Of a DNA stretch of 64,000 bases, positions 46,427 through 56,926 are shown one piece after another. Origin of the DNA: Streptomyces brasiliensis (lineage in GTDB: Bacteria > Actinomycetota > Actinomycetes > Streptomycetales > Streptomycetaceae); NCBI RefSeq assembly GCF_014647875.1, contig NZ_BMQA01000009.1, forward strand, positions 1 to 64,000, given 5' to 3'. The notes below the pieces were generated by a model that ran no database searches, had not been told where the DNA came from, and saw only the letters and a list, made by a program, of their open reading frames with translations. Each line of letters starts with the position of its first letter. Position 1 is the stretch's first letter. A program made the translations under genes and the position numbers.

Positions 46427-46798
46427 GTGCCTACGATCCAGCAGCTGGTCCGCAAGGGCCGGCAGGACAAGGTCGAGAAGAACAAGACGCCCGCACTCGA
46501 GGGTTCCCCTCAGCGTCGTGGCGTCTGCACGCGTGTGTTCACGACCACCCCGAAGAAGCCGAACTCGGCCCTGCGTAAGGTCGCGCGTGTGCGTCTGACC
46601 AGCGGCATCGAGGTCACGGCCTACATTCCGGGTGAGGGACACAACCTGCAGGAGCACTCCATCGTGCTCGTGCGCGGCGGCCGTGTGAAGGACCTGCCGG
46701 GTGTTCGCTACAAGATCATCCGTGGCTCCCTCGACACCCAGGGTGTCAAGAACCGCAAGCAGGCCCGTTCCCGCTACGGCGCCAAGAAGGAGAAGTAA
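46427..46798 (+). CDS. rpsL: 30S ribosomal protein S12
   Basis: A 123-residue decoding-centre protein. GTG 46427 encodes [14 protein letters not shown] after it. The segment [16 protein letters not shown] has Lys at the streptomycin-resistance position (K43), and [13 protein letters not shown] keeps the second resistance-site Lys, so it predicts a streptomycin-sensitive, wild-type allele. GGAGAAGTA precedes the start. It is the first gene of the str operon with rpsG two bases downstream. Confidence 0.98.
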   Translation: MPTIQQLVRKGRQDKVEKNKTPALEGSPQRRGVCTRVFTTTPKKPNSALRKVARVRLTSGIEVTAYIPGEGHNLQEHSIVLVRGGRVKDLPGVRYKIIRGSLDTQGVKNRKQARSRYGAKKEK

Positions 46799-46800
46799 GA

Positions 46801-47271
46801 ATGCCTCGTAAGGGCCCCGCCCCGAAGCGCCCGGTCATCATCGACCCGGTCTACGGTTCTCCTCTGGTCACCTCGCTCATCAACAAGGTGCTGCTGAACG
46901 GCAAGCGCTCCACCGCCGAGCGCATCGTCTACGGCGCCATGGAGGGCCTGCGTGAGAAGACGGGCAACGACCCGATCATCACGCTGAAGCGCGCGCTGGA
47001 GAACATCAAGCCGACCCTCGAGGTCAAGTCCCGCCGTGTCGGTGGTGCGACGTACCAGGTTCCGATCGAGGTCAAGCCCGGTCGTGCCAACACGCTCGCG
47101 CTGCGCTGGCTGGTCGGTTACTCGCGCGCCCGTCGCGAGAAGACCATGACCGAGCGTCTGCTCAACGAGCTTCTCGACGCCTCCAACGGCCTCGGTGCCG
47201 CTGTGAAGAAGCGCGAGGACACCCACAAGATGGCCGAGTCCAACAAGGCCTTCGCGCACTACCGCTGGTAG
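46801..47271 (+). CDS. rpsG: 30S ribosomal protein S7
   Basis: A 156-residue primary rRNA-binding protein of the small-subunit head. The conserved parts are [33 protein letters not shown] and [20 protein letters not shown] 46801 lies 2 bases beyond the rpsL stop, with AAGGAGAAG inside rpsL's end as ribosome site. In other bacteria S7 represses the str operon; no matching site can be assigned here. Confidence 0.98.
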   Translation: MPRKGPAPKRPVIIDPVYGSPLVTSLINKVLLNGKRSTAERIVYGAMEGLREKTGNDPIITLKRALENIKPTLEVKSRRVGGATYQVPIEVKPGRANTLALRWLVGYSRARREKTMTERLLNELLDASNGLGAAVKKREDTHKMAESNKAFAHYRW

Positions 47272-47310
47272 TCGCTACCCCATCGAGAACCGAGAGAAGA
47301 CTGAAGCCTT

Positions 47311-49437
47311 ATGGCTACCACTTCACTTGACCTGGCCAAGGTCCGCAATATCGGGATCATGGCCCACATCGACGCGGGCAAGACGACCACCACCGAGCGG
47401 ATCCTGTTCTACACCGGTGTGTCATACAAGATCGGTGAGGTCCACGACGGCGCTGCCACCATGGACTGGATGGAGCAGGAGCAGGAGCGTGGCATCACGA
47501 TCACCTCTGCTGCCACCACCTGCCACTGGCCGCTGGAAGACGTCGACCACACCATCAACATCATCGACACTCCGGGCCACGTCGACTTCACGGTCGAGGT
47601 GGAGCGTTCCCTGCGCGTGCTCGACGGTGCCGTGACGGTGTTCGACGGCGTCGCCGGCGTTGAGCCACAGTCCGAGACGGTGTGGCGTCAGGCGGACCGC
47701 TACGGCGTTCCGCGCATCTGCTTCGTCAACAAGCTCGACCGCACCGGTGCCGAGTTCCACCGCTGTGTCGACATGATCTCCGACCGCCTGGGCGCTCAGC
47801 CGCTGGTCATGCAGCTGCCGATCGGCGCCGAGGCGGACTTCAGGGGCGTCGTCGACCTGGTGACGATGAAGGCCCTGGTGTGGTCCGCCGAGGCCAGCAA
47901 GGGCGAGATGTACGACGTCGTCGACATCCCGGACACGCACACCGAGGCTGCCGAGGAGTACCGCGGCAAGCTGCTCGAGGCCGTGGCCGAGAACGACGAA
48001 GAGATCATGGAGCTGTACCTGGAGGGCGAGGAGCCCTCCGTGGAGCAGCTGTACGCCGCGATCCGCCGCATCACCATCGCGTCCGGCAAGTCCAAGGACA
48101 CCACGGTCACCCCGGTGTTCTGCGGTACCGCGTTCAAGAACAAGGGCGTCCAGCCCCTGCTCGACGCGGTCGTGCGCTACCTCCCCTCCCCGCTCGACGT
48201 CGAGGCCATCGAGGGCCACGCCGTCAACAACGCGGAGGAGATCATCAAGCGCAAGCCGTCCGAGGACGAGCCGCTGTCCGCGCTGGCGTTCAAGATTATG
48301 AGCGACCCGCACCTCGGCAAGCTCACCTTCGTCCGGGTCTACTCGGGCCGCCTGGAGTCCGGCACCTCGGTGCTGAACTCCGTCAAGGGCAAGAAGGAGC
48401 GCATCGGCAAGATCTACCGCATGCACGCCAACAAGCGTGAGGAGATCGACTCGGTGGGCGCCGGCGACATCGTCGCCGTCATGGGCCTGAAGCAGACCAC
48501 CACCGGTGAGACGCTGTCCGACGACAAGAACCCGGTCATCCTGGAGTCCATGGACTTCCCGGCGCCGGTCATCCAGGTCGCCATCGAGCCCAAGTCGAAG
48601 GGCGACCAGGAGAAGCTGGGCGTCGCGATCCAGCGCCTGGCCGAGGAGGACCCGTCCTTCCAGGTCCACTCGGACGAGGAGACCGGCCAGACCATCATCG
48701 GCGGTATGGGCGAGCTGCACCTCGAGGTGCTGGTCGACCGTATGCGCCGTGAGTTCAAGGTCGAGGCCAACGTCGGCAAGCCGCAGGTCGCCTACCGCGA
48801 GACGATCCGCAAGGCCGTCGAGCGCGTCGACTACACGCACAAGAAGCAGACCGGTGGTACCGGCCAGTTCGCCAAGGTGCAGATCGCGATCGAGCCGATC
48901 GAGAGCGGCGACGCGTCGTACGAGTTCGTGAACAAGGTGACCGGTGGACGTATCCCGAAGGAGTACATCCCTTCGGTGGACGCCGGTGCGCAGGAGGCCA
49001 TGCAGTTCGGCATCCTCGCCGGTTACGAGATGACCGGCGTGCGCGTCACCCTGATCGACGGTGGCTACCACGAGGTCGACTCCTCCGAGCTCGCGTTCAA
49101 GATCGCCGGTTCGCAGGCCTTCAAGGAGGCCGCGCGCAAGGCCAGCCCCGTGCTGCTCGAGCCGATGATGGCCGTGGAGGTCACCACGCCCGAGGACTAC
49201 ATGGGTGAGGTCATCGGCGACATCAACTCCCGCCGTGGTCAGATCCAGGCCATGGAGGAGCGGGCCGGTGCCCGCGTCGTGAAGGGCCTCGTGCCCCTGT
49301 CGGAGATGTTCGGCTACGTCGGCGACCTCCGTAGCAAGACGTCGGGTCGCGCAAGCTACTCGATGCAGTTCGACTCCTACGCCGAGGTTCCGCGGAACGT
49401 CGCCGAGGAGATCATCGCGAAGGCCAAGGGCGAGTAA
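47311..49437 (+). CDS. fusA: Elongation factor G
   Basis: A 708-residue translocase GTPase. The G motifs are [15 protein letters not shown] (P loop), [11 protein letters not shown] (switch I Thr), DTPGHVDF, and NKLDR. Domains II-V follow, with [14 protein letters not shown] in domain IV and the C-terminal [23 protein letters not shown] 47311 with AGAGAAGA upstream. It is followed by a 156-bp gap with a long hairpin before tuf. Confidence 0.98.
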   Translation: MATTSLDLAKVRNIGIMAHIDAGKTTTTERILFYTGVSYKIGEVHDGAATMDWMEQEQERGITITSAATTCHWPLEDVDHTINIIDTPGHVDFTVEVERSLRVLDGAVTVFDGVAGVEPQSETVWRQADRYGVPRICFVNKLDRTGAEFHRCVDMISDRLGAQPLVMQLPIGAEADFRGVVDLVTMKALVWSAEASKGEMYDVVDIPDTHTEAAEEYRGKLLEAVAENDEEIMELYLEGEEPSVEQLYAAIRRITIASGKSKDTTVTPVFCGTAFKNKGVQPLLDAVVRYLPSPLDVEAIEGHAVNNAEEIIKRKPSEDEPLSALAFKIMSDPHLGKLTFVRVYSGRLESGTSVLNSVKGKKERIGKIYRMHANKREEIDSVGAGDIVAVMGLKQTTTGETLSDDKNPVILESMDFPAPVIQVAIEPKSKGDQEKLGVAIQRLAEEDPSFQVHSDEETGQTIIGGMGELHLEVLVDRMRREFKVEANVGKPQVAYRETIRKAVERVDYTHKKQTGGTGQFAKVQIAIEPIESGDASYEFVNKVTGGRIPKEYIPSVDAGAQEAMQFGILAGYEMTGVRVTLIDGGYHEVDSSELAFKIAGSQAFKEAARKASPVLLEPMMAVEVTTPEDYMGEVIGDINSRRGQIQAMEERAGARVVKGLVPLSEMFGYVGDLRSKTSGRASYSMQFDSYAEVPRNVAEEIIAKAKGE

Positions 49438-49480
49438 CGCACCGCGTTCCCACGCTTTAGGCTTGACTCCGGAGCCTCCA

Positions 49481-49514
49481 GGGGCAAACACCCGCAAACG
49501 CGGGCGTTTGCCCC
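49481..49514 (+). terminator. Hairpin between fusA and tuf
   Basis: GGGGCAAAC (49481-49489) pairs with GTTTGCCCC (49506-49514), and CCCGC/GCGGG continue the stem inside. A TTGACT at 49463-49468 just upstream could be the -35 of a separate tuf promoter, but no good -10 is seen before the hairpin. The structure may separate tuf levels from the str operon. Confidence 0.65.
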
Positions 49515-49593
49515 GGGCCCCGGGCATTAACAGCAAAGATCACCTGGCGCCGATGAAGTAAGGCGTACAGAACCACTCCACAGGAGGACCCCA

Positions 49594-50787
<1,194 letters not shown>

Positions 50788-50827
50788 TCCTGACCTGACC
50801 CCGGTACTGAACCGGTAGGTCTTCGAG

Positions 50828-50860
50828 AGGCCCGTACGACTTCGGCCGTACGGGCCTTTC
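50828..50860 (+). terminator. Terminator after tuf
   Basis: AGGCCCGTACG (50828-50838) pairs with CGTACGGGCCT (50847-50857), loop ACTTCGGC, with TTTC after. It closes the str operon. Confidence 0.9.
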
Positions 50861-50992
50861 GGCGTTCTCGGACCCGGCCCGGAGTGTCCGGCGGGTTCGA
50901 AACTATTCGGCGCGTACGACCCGTTGTCCCCTCGCTTCACTCCCCCCAGCATTTGTCATGCCGCTTATCAAATTCGCGAGGAGGGGTGAGGC

Positions 50993-53900
50993 ATGTCTGG
51001 ACACGTCAGCCGGAGAGCCGTACTGGGGGCGGGGATCGCCGCAGTGCCCGTGCTGTCGTCGCAAGGCGCCTGGGCCGGAGACGAGGGTCACGCCGGCGAC
51101 GGGGCGTTGCGGGTCACGGACCCGGGTGCGTACATCTCCTTCACCGGCGGGGCCTTCTCGCTGGTGGGCGCGCCGGTCGTGGTGAGCGCCGACGACCACC
51201 CCGGCGTCGTCCGCGTGGCGGGCGACCTGCGTGACGACCTCGAGCGCGTCACGGGCGTACGGCCCGGCAGCACCATCTCCCGCTACCCGGTCCTGATCGG
51301 CACGATCGGCCGCAGCAAGCTGATCGACGGCCTGATCGCGAGCGGCAAGCTGGATGTCGCGGGCGTGCGCGGCAAGTGGGAGACGTCGCTGCAGACCGTC
51401 GTCGAGCACCCGATGCCGGGCGTGGAGCGGGCGTTCGTGATCGCGGGCAGCGACCAGCGGGGGACGATCTTCGGGGCGTACGACGTCTCGTACGGCATCG
51501 GCGTCTCGCCCTGGTACTGGTGGGACGACGTGCCGCCGGTGCGCCGCACCAAGGTGTGGGTCCTGCCCGGGCGCTTCACGCAGGGCACCCCGACCGTGAA
51601 GTACCGCGGCTTCTTCATCAACGACGAGAACCCGTCGCTCGGCACCTGGGCGCCGGCGTACTTCGGCCCCGGCAAGGCCCCCGGCTACCCCGGCGGCTTC
51701 AACGCGGACTTCTACGCCAAGCTCTTCGAGGTCCTGCTGCGGATGAAGGGCAACTACCTCTGGCCCGCCGTGTGGGGCCGGGCCTTCGCCGAGGACGACC
51801 CGGAGAACCACAAGCGGGCGACGGAGTACGGCGTCGTCATGGGCACCTCGCACGAGGCCCCGATGGTGCGCGGCATCGAGGAGTGGAACCGGCACGCGAC
51901 CGGGGGCACGGACCCGTACGGCGGCACGGGCGAGTGGTCGTACGTCCGCAACGCCGAAGCGATCAGGAAGTACTGGCGCGACGGCCTCCAGCGGATGGTC
52001 GACGATGGCTTCGAGGGCGTCGTCACCCTCGGCATGCGCGGCAACGGCGACACGGGCCTGCCCGACGGCGACGGCATCGAGCTGATGCAGGAGATCATCG
52101 CGGCGCAGCGCCAGATCATCGAGGAGGTCACCGGAAAGCCGGCCGCCGAGACCCCGCAGGTGTGGACGCTCTACAAGGAGGTCCAGCGCTACTGGGACCG
52201 CGGTCTGCGGGCACCGGAGGACGTGACGGTGGTCCTCACGGACGACAACTGGGGCAACATCAGGAAGCACCCGGACCCGGCGGAGCCCGGGAGATCGGGC
52301 GGCTACGGCCTCTACTACCACTTCGACTACGTCGGAGCGGGCCGCAACTACAAGTGGGTCGACACCGCTAACCTCCGCAACGTCTGGGACCAGCTCCACC
52401 AGGCGCACGCGTACGGCAACCACGGCCTGTGGGTGGTGAACGTCGGCGACCTGAAGGGCAACGAGCTGCCGACGGAGTTCTTCCTCGACTACGCGTGGAG
52501 CCCGGACCGTTGGACCTTCGACTCGCTGGGCGAGTGGGAGGAACGGTACGCCCGGCAGAACTTCGGCGCGGCGTCGGCGGGAGCGATCGCCGAACTGCTC
52601 GCCGAGTACGGGCAGTTGCAGGCTCGCCGCAAGCCGGAACTGCTCAACCGCCGCATCACACTGGTCGACGGCCAGGTGGTGTACGACGACCAGCAGACGC
52701 CGTACTACGCCGGGCACCGCGAGCTGGAGCGGGTCACCGACGAGTGGCGGGAGTTGGGCAAGCGGGCGGAGCGGATCGGGCGCGGGCTGCCGGCGCGGGT
52801 GCAGGACGCGTGGTACGAGCTGGTGGGCTACGAGGTGCAGGCGACGGCGAACCTCTACGCCCTGCGCCAGGCCGAGTTCACCAACCTGCGGTACGCCGCG
52901 CAGGGCCGGGCGGCCACCAACGACCGCGCGTCGGAGGCGGAGGCGGGCCTGAAGACCGACTTCGCACTGGCCGACCGCTTCAACACCGAGGTGGCCGACG
53001 GAAAGTGGGCGGGCTTCCAGACCCAGCCGCACATCGACTACGGCGACGTGGACCGGTACGGCCCCAACGCCCCGTGGCAGCAGCCGGAGATCGACAACGC
53101 GGCGATCCCGGACGTCCTGTTCCCGGCGGTGAAGCGGATCGACGTGCTGGAGGCGGCCGCGCTGGGCGTGTCGGTGGACGGCTCGGAGGACACGGGGGAC
53201 TGGTGGCCCGGGGGCGCGTCCGCGGCGGCGAAGCTGCCGGAGTTCAGCCCGTTCCAGACGCGTCCGCAGCAGTATGTCGAGGTCTTCAACCGGGGGCGTA
53301 CGCCGTTCGACTACCGGGTGGAGGTGTCGGCGCCGTGGCTGCGGGTGTCCCGGACGCGGGGGCGCGTGGAGCAGCAGATACGGCTGGAGGTGAGCGTCGA
53401 CTGGTCGAAGGCACCGGCGGGCCGGTCCGAGGCCGAACTGACGGTGAGCGGTGCGGGGGAGTCCGTGACGGTGGCGTGCGTGGCGGCGGGAGCCTCCCGA
53501 CGGGGGCTGCGCGGCTTCGTCGAGGCGGGCGGGTACGTCGCGATCGACGCGGAGCACTACGACCGTACGGTGGGCGAATGGCGCCGACTGGACGGCATCG
53601 GCCGCACGGGCGCGGGGATGACGCCGTGGCCGGTGACGGGGCCGCGGCTGACGCCCGGAGGCTCGTCGTCGCCTCGCCTGGAGTACGAGGTGAGCCTGCT
53701 GTCGGCGGGTTCGGGCGAGGTGACGGTGTGGGCGTACGTCTCCCCGCGCAACCCGGCGCTGGGGCGGCAGGGGCTGCAGTACGCGGTGTCGTTCGACGAC
53801 GCCGAGCCGCAGGCGGTCGACATCATCGCGGCGACGGGCTCGGACGACGGCACGATGAACACGGGCTGGGCCCGCAACACGTCGGACAACGTCAACCGCA

Positions 53901-54049
53901 CGTCCACGCGGCACACGGTGAGCGGACCCGGGGTGCACCGGCTGAAGTTCTGGGTGGTGGACCCGACGATGGTGCTGCAGCGGCTGGTGATCGACGCGGG
54001 TGGGCTGGAGCCGACGTATCTGGGCCCGCTGGAGAGCAAGCGCGTGTAG
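50993..54049 (+). CDS. Secreted GH115-family alpha-glucuronidase
   Basis: An 1018-residue protein with a twin-arginine-like signal (HVSRRAVLGAGIAAVPVLSS). The family GH115 catalytic region follows: YPVLIGTIGRS, SDQRGTIFGAYDVSYGIGVSPWYWWDDVP, VKYRGFFINDENPSLGTWAP, LRMKGNYLWPAVWGRAFAEDD and VVLTDDNWGNIRKHP. The C-terminal 200 residues are beta-rich, with EAGGYVAIDAEHYDR. GH115 enzymes remove 4-O-methyl-glucuronic acid from xylan. ATG 50993 with GAGGAGGGGTGAG upstream. It lies alone between tuf and a palindromic terminator, an accessory gene for plant-biomass use. Confidence 0.88.
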   Translation: MSGHVSRRAVLGAGIAAVPVLSSQGAWAGDEGHAGDGALRVTDPGAYISFTGGAFSLVGAPVVVSADDHPGVVRVAGDLRDDLERVTGVRPGSTISRYPVLIGTIGRSKLIDGLIASGKLDVAGVRGKWETSLQTVVEHPMPGVERAFVIAGSDQRGTIFGAYDVSYGIGVSPWYWWDDVPPVRRTKVWVLPGRFTQGTPTVKYRGFFINDENPSLGTWAPAYFGPGKAPGYPGGFNADFYAKLFEVLLRMKGNYLWPAVWGRAFAEDDPENHKRATEYGVVMGTSHEAPMVRGIEEWNRHATGGTDPYGGTGEWSYVRNAEAIRKYWRDGLQRMVDDGFEGVVTLGMRGNGDTGLPDGDGIELMQEIIAAQRQIIEEVTGKPAAETPQVWTLYKEVQRYWDRGLRAPEDVTVVLTDDNWGNIRKHPDPAEPGRSGGYGLYYHFDYVGAGRNYKWVDTANLRNVWDQLHQAHAYGNHGLWVVNVGDLKGNELPTEFFLDYAWSPDRWTFDSLGEWEERYARQNFGAASAGAIAELLAEYGQLQARRKPELLNRRITLVDGQVVYDDQQTPYYAGHRELERVTDEWRELGKRAERIGRGLPARVQDAWYELVGYEVQATANLYALRQAEFTNLRYAAQGRAATNDRASEAEAGLKTDFALADRFNTEVADGKWAGFQTQPHIDYGDVDRYGPNAPWQQPEIDNAAIPDVLFPAVKRIDVLEAAALGVSVDGSEDTGDWWPGGASAAAKLPEFSPFQTRPQQYVEVFNRGRTPFDYRVEVSAPWLRVSRTRGRVEQQIRLEVSVDWSKAPAGRSEAELTVSGAGESVTVACVAAGASRRGLRGFVEAGGYVAIDAEHYDRTVGEWRRLDGIGRTGAGMTPWPVTGPRLTPGGSSSPRLEYEVSLLSAGSGEVTVWAYVSPRNPALGRQGLQYAVSFDDAEPQAVDIIAATGSDDGTMNTGWARNTSDNVNRTSTRHTVSGPGVHRLKFWVVDPTMVLQRLVIDAGGLEPTYLGPLESKRV

Positions 54050-54066
54050 CGGTCACCGCTGCCGGC

Positions 54067-54116
54067 TGAGGTCGGCGTCCCCGTCCTGCGTCCGCAGGAC
54101 GGGGACGCCGACCTCA
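54067..54116. terminator. Perfect palindromic bidirectional terminator
   Basis: A 24-bp arm starting TGAGGTCGGCGTCCCC at 54067 is repeated perfectly inverted to 54116, with only TC between. It sits between the convergent GH115 and FkbM genes and would stop transcripts in both directions. Confidence 0.88.
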
Positions 54117-54127
54117 GGTCTGTGGCC

Positions 54128-54970
54128 TCAGGCCTGCGGGGTGAAGAGCAGGTTCCGGGTGCGCGGCGGCCGGGGCTGGTGCCAGGGCACGAGGGTGCCG
54201 TCGTGCTCGGTGATCCAGTGGCAGTCGTAGCCGAGCGGTTCGAACTTGGCGACGAGCCCGTCCAGGGGCACCTTCACCAGCGCCTCCATGATCACGGTCG
54301 GCCGGTCGCGCTTCAGCACCCGCCGGGCGCCGCGCAGGACCGACATCTCGTGACCCTCGACGTCGACCTTGACGAGGTCGAGCTTCGTGTCGGCGAAGAC
54401 CTCGTCGAGCGTGTGGAGCCGGATGCGCTTGGGCTCGGCGTCGGTGGCGGCTCCCTCCAGGGTCGAGCCCGTGGAGAGGAGGTTCCCGGAGAAGCGCACG
54501 CTGATCTCGGCCCATCCCGGCTTGCTGGACACGCCCGCCTGGTAGAGCTTGACGTTCTGGACGCCGTTCGAGCGGACGTTCACCGAGAGCCGGGCGTGGA
54601 TCTGGTCCACCGGCTCGAACGAGTGGATCTTCGCCTGCGGGTTGGCGAGTGCGGCGATCATGGAGAAGTACCCGACGTGCGCACCGACGTCGGCGATGGT
54701 CGCGCTCTTCGCGGCCAGTCGGGCCCAGGTGGAGAGGGTGCCCGGCTCGTAGCCGAACTTCCCGTTCCACAGAGTGTCCAGGGCGGCCGCGTCGTCGTTC
54801 ACGCAGAACATGACGAACGGCGGACAGTACGGGGAGTCGATCTCGGCGAAGCCCCGATAGGGGAACTTCTTTCGGTGAACACGGATGATGTCGCTCGCGG
54901 GGACCGGCCGGACGGATGGCGCATGGGCCAGCATGCGGGCGTTTGCTTCTTCGAGCTGCGAGGTACGCAT
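54128..54970 (-). CDS. FkbM-family methyltransferase
   Basis: A 280-residue class I SAM-dependent methyltransferase of the FkbM family. Motif I is TIADVGAHVGYFSMIAAL, followed by IHSFEPVDQIHARL (acidic ribose-binding Glu), a GNLLSTGSTLEG segment, and LDLVKVDVEGHEMSVLRGA. FkbM enzymes typically O-methylate sugars or polyketides; the substrate here is not known. It starts beside an AT-rich stretch and has no partner biosynthetic genes. It may therefore be an orphan acquired with the variable interval. Confidence 0.88.
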   Translation of the reverse strand: MRTSQLEEANARMLAHAPSVRPVPASDIIRVHRKKFPYRGFAEIDSPYCPPFVMFCVNDDAAALDTLWNGKFGYEPGTLSTWARLAAKSATIADVGAHVGYFSMIAALANPQAKIHSFEPVDQIHARLSVNVRSNGVQNVKLYQAGVSSKPGWAEISVRFSGNLLSTGSTLEGAATDAEPKRIRLHTLDEVFADTKLDLVKVDVEGHEMSVLRGARRVLKRDRPTVIMEALVKVPLDGLVAKFEPLGYDCHWITEHDGTLVPWHQPRPPRTRNLLFTPQA

Positions 54971-55254
54971 TGGGCGATCGTAAAGCAGAGGTTAAGTATT
55001 TTTATGGGCTTTGAAAATGTTCCAAAAAGCCTGCTCAAGGGCGTATCTGAGCTGCCCTTTCGCTGCGCACCCATTTCGAATCACCTGGAATTAATTCGTC
55101 CTTTACCCGTGAGGACTCCGCAGGGGTGGACGACGGCGAAGGATCAAGGCGCATACCGGAAGCACCGGGGAAAATGCGAAATGCCCCTCGCCCGAGAGGT
55201 CTTCGGCCCGCTGGGCGGCGCACCGGAGGAGGCGCTCGTCGGCCCACGCGCGCC
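54971..55254. other. AT-rich intergenic interval
   Basis: Upstream of the FkbM gene, about 54975-55095 has A/T runs (GTATTTTTATGGG, TTGAAAATG) that stand out from the rest of the window. No coding frame is supported. The interval ends at the stop of the WXG100-like gene, read from the minus strand. Confidence 0.5.
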
Positions 55255-55593
55255 TTACTCCTTCTTCTGTGCCGGGCTTCGGGTGTCCTTCGTCTTCACC
55301 GCGTCGTTGACCTTCTTCGCCAGTTCGTCGTCCAGCTTCTTGAACTCGCGGACCACCGTGTCCGACATGTCGGCGAGAGCGTCGAGTTGCTGGGTGATGT
55401 CCTCGCGGCCGTCCTCCCAGTGGGACTCGAAGTCGTCGAGGGCGTCGTTGACCTTGCCCTCGGCGATGTCGTCCTTGTAGGACTCGAAGAGCTTCTTGGT
55501 GTGGTTGAGACGGGTCTTGATCGAGCGCAGCCGGCGGCCGTAGTCCTCCAGCTCGGTCAGCGGGAGCGAGAGGTCGCTCTTGCCCTTGCCCAC
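55255..55593 (-). CDS. WXG100-like helical protein
   Basis: A 112-residue, almost wholly helical, charged protein with no signal peptide. It looks like a helical hairpin centred on HWEDGREDI, where WEDG occupies the WxG turn of ESX/WXG100 proteins (EsxA-like), with about 50 residues on each side. GTG 55591-55593 was chosen as the start (VGKGKSDLSLPL) because it gives the usual length and lies in the divergent promoter region. Type VII-type export is possible but no secretion genes lie nearby. The divergent neighbour probably works with it. Confidence 0.6.
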   Translation of the reverse strand: MGKGKSDLSLPLTELEDYGRRLRSIKTRLNHTKKLFESYKDDIAEGKVNDALDDFESHWEDGREDITQQLDALADMSDTVVREFKKLDDELAKKVNDAVKTKDTRSPAQKKE

Positions 55594-55684
55594 GTGCCCG
55601 TCCCCCGTCCTCGTAATCTGGGCCGCACCGTACAACAGCATGTTGCCTGGACAACTGACCGGCGAAACGGGGGAACACGACACC

Positions 55685-56332
55685 ATGGCCCGCTACATGG
55701 AGACGCTCACCATCGAGCGCGGCGGTTTCCGGATCAACGTGCCTGAGTCGTGGTGGGAGTTCGACGTCCGCCCGGAGTCGCGCGACGACTCGATCCGGCG
55801 GATGGTGAGCGAGCGGGTGGCGGCGCATCCGGAACTGGCACAGTACCGGGACACGTACATCACGTTCCTCCGGAAAGCCGCCGCCGACGCCTGGAAGTCC
55901 GGTGCGATGTACTGCGGTTGCATGGCCGAGAGCTTCGGCGGCGACACCCCGATCACCGGTTCCGTCACCGTCTCCCTGGTCGGTGGCCGCACCCGATCCG
56001 GCGAGCCTCTCCCGAACGACCCCGCCACCATCGCCGGCCGGCTCGCCGTGAAGGAGGCGAGGAGGGCGGGTGACTCCTGGCGGAAGGTGACGACGGTCGA
56101 CATCGCGGGTGTCGGGCCCGCGGCACGGACGTACGGCATCGAGGACATCCCCGTCCCCGACGACACCCGGGGCCGCACCATCCGCGCGGTACTGATGCAG
56201 ACGTACATCCCCGTCCCCGGCCAGGAGGGCAAGGTCGCGCTGGTCGCGGGCAGCAGCCAGGTCCTGGACCTCGCGGACAGCTTCTTCGACATCTTCGACG
56301 CGATCACGTCGACGTTCCGTTTCGCGGACTGA
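55685..56332 (+). CDS. Hypothetical protein divergent from WXG100-like gene
   Basis: A 215-residue cytosolic protein that I do not recognise. The N-terminal MARYMETLTIERGGFRINVPESWWEFD starts a mixed alpha/beta fold. A CGC at about residue 76 and SVTVSLVGGRTRSG, VTTVDIAGVGPAARTYG and GKVALVAGSSQVLDL strands follow. ATG 55685 follows GGGGGAACACGACACC. Sharing a divergent promoter with a WXG100-like gene suggests a chaperone or immunity partner, as in EspG- or toxin-related loci, but this is guesswork from layout. Confidence 0.6.
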   Translation: MARYMETLTIERGGFRINVPESWWEFDVRPESRDDSIRRMVSERVAAHPELAQYRDTYITFLRKAAADAWKSGAMYCGCMAESFGGDTPITGSVTVSLVGGRTRSGEPLPNDPATIAGRLAVKEARRAGDSWRKVTTVDIAGVGPAARTYGIEDIPVPDDTRGRTIRAVLMQTYIPVPGQEGKVALVAGSSQVLDLADSFFDIFDAITSTFRFAD

Positions 56333-56458
56333 GCCCGGCCTGTCCCGGATCCGACGCCCGGGGACCCGCACCTCCTGGCGCCCGTGTCCGTCGCCCGTCC
56401 GGTCCCAGTAGGTTCGCGTGGGCGCCGGCACGGAGGTGCCGATCGAGCGGGGAGCGGC

Positions 56459-56926
56459 GTGACGACGGAGTGGGACTGGGAGAGCGGCGAGGGTCTGCTG
56501 GGTCTCGACGACCCTGGAGAGTGGGATTCCGCGTTCGAGCGCGGCGAGGGCCATCTCGGTACGGCGGTGATCGGACTGGCGTTCCAGTGTTCACTGGAGG
56601 AAGCGTCGCCGCGGATCGTCAGGGCGATGCGGCTTCCGGACCATGATCAGCGAGGGTACGCGTTCACAGCGGCCGGTACTGCGGCTCGTCTCAACGGCCG
56701 GTCGACCACCGAGCTGTACGCCGCGCTGCGGGCCGAGGGCCCCGAGGGTGTCGCCGGGGACGCCATCGACGACACGCTGACGTTCGTACCGTTCCGCGAT
56801 CTGCCGCCGTGGTTCAAGTGGAGGTGGGTGCTCAGCACCGTGCGGAACACGCCGGAGGGCTGGTGGCTGCGTTCCGGGGACGCTGTCGCGGGTGCCTGGC
56901 GGGCCCTGCGCGGCCGGCGCTCGTGA
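56459..56926 (+). CDS. Hypothetical protein, possibly immunity-like
   Basis: A 155-residue acidic protein from GTG 56459 (GGGGAGCG upstream). The middle carries IVRAMRLPDHDQRGYAFTAA and TARLNGRSTTELYAALRAEG, a helical repeat-like pattern. The C-terminus is rich in Trp/Arg (PPWFKWRWVLS, TPEGWWLR). No family is known to me. Proteins of this shape and size next to WXG-type genes are sometimes immunity proteins. It is followed by the long S10 leader. Confidence 0.5.
   Translation: MTTEWDWESGEGLLGLDDPGEWDSAFERGEGHLGTAVIGLAFQCSLEEASPRIVRAMRLPDHDQRGYAFTAAGTAARLNGRSTTELYAALRAEGPEGVAGDAIDDTLTFVPFRDLPPWFKWRWVLSTVRNTPEGWWLRSGDAVAGAWRALRGRRS

Noticed and set aside
47422-49536. 704-codon frame antisense to fusA
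   Set aside because: Shadow frame; composition typical of reverse-strand reading of a GC-rich gene.
50903-53938. 1011-codon frame antisense to the GH115 gene
   Set aside because: Arg/Val/Asp-rich shadow; the plus strand has signal peptide and clear family motifs.
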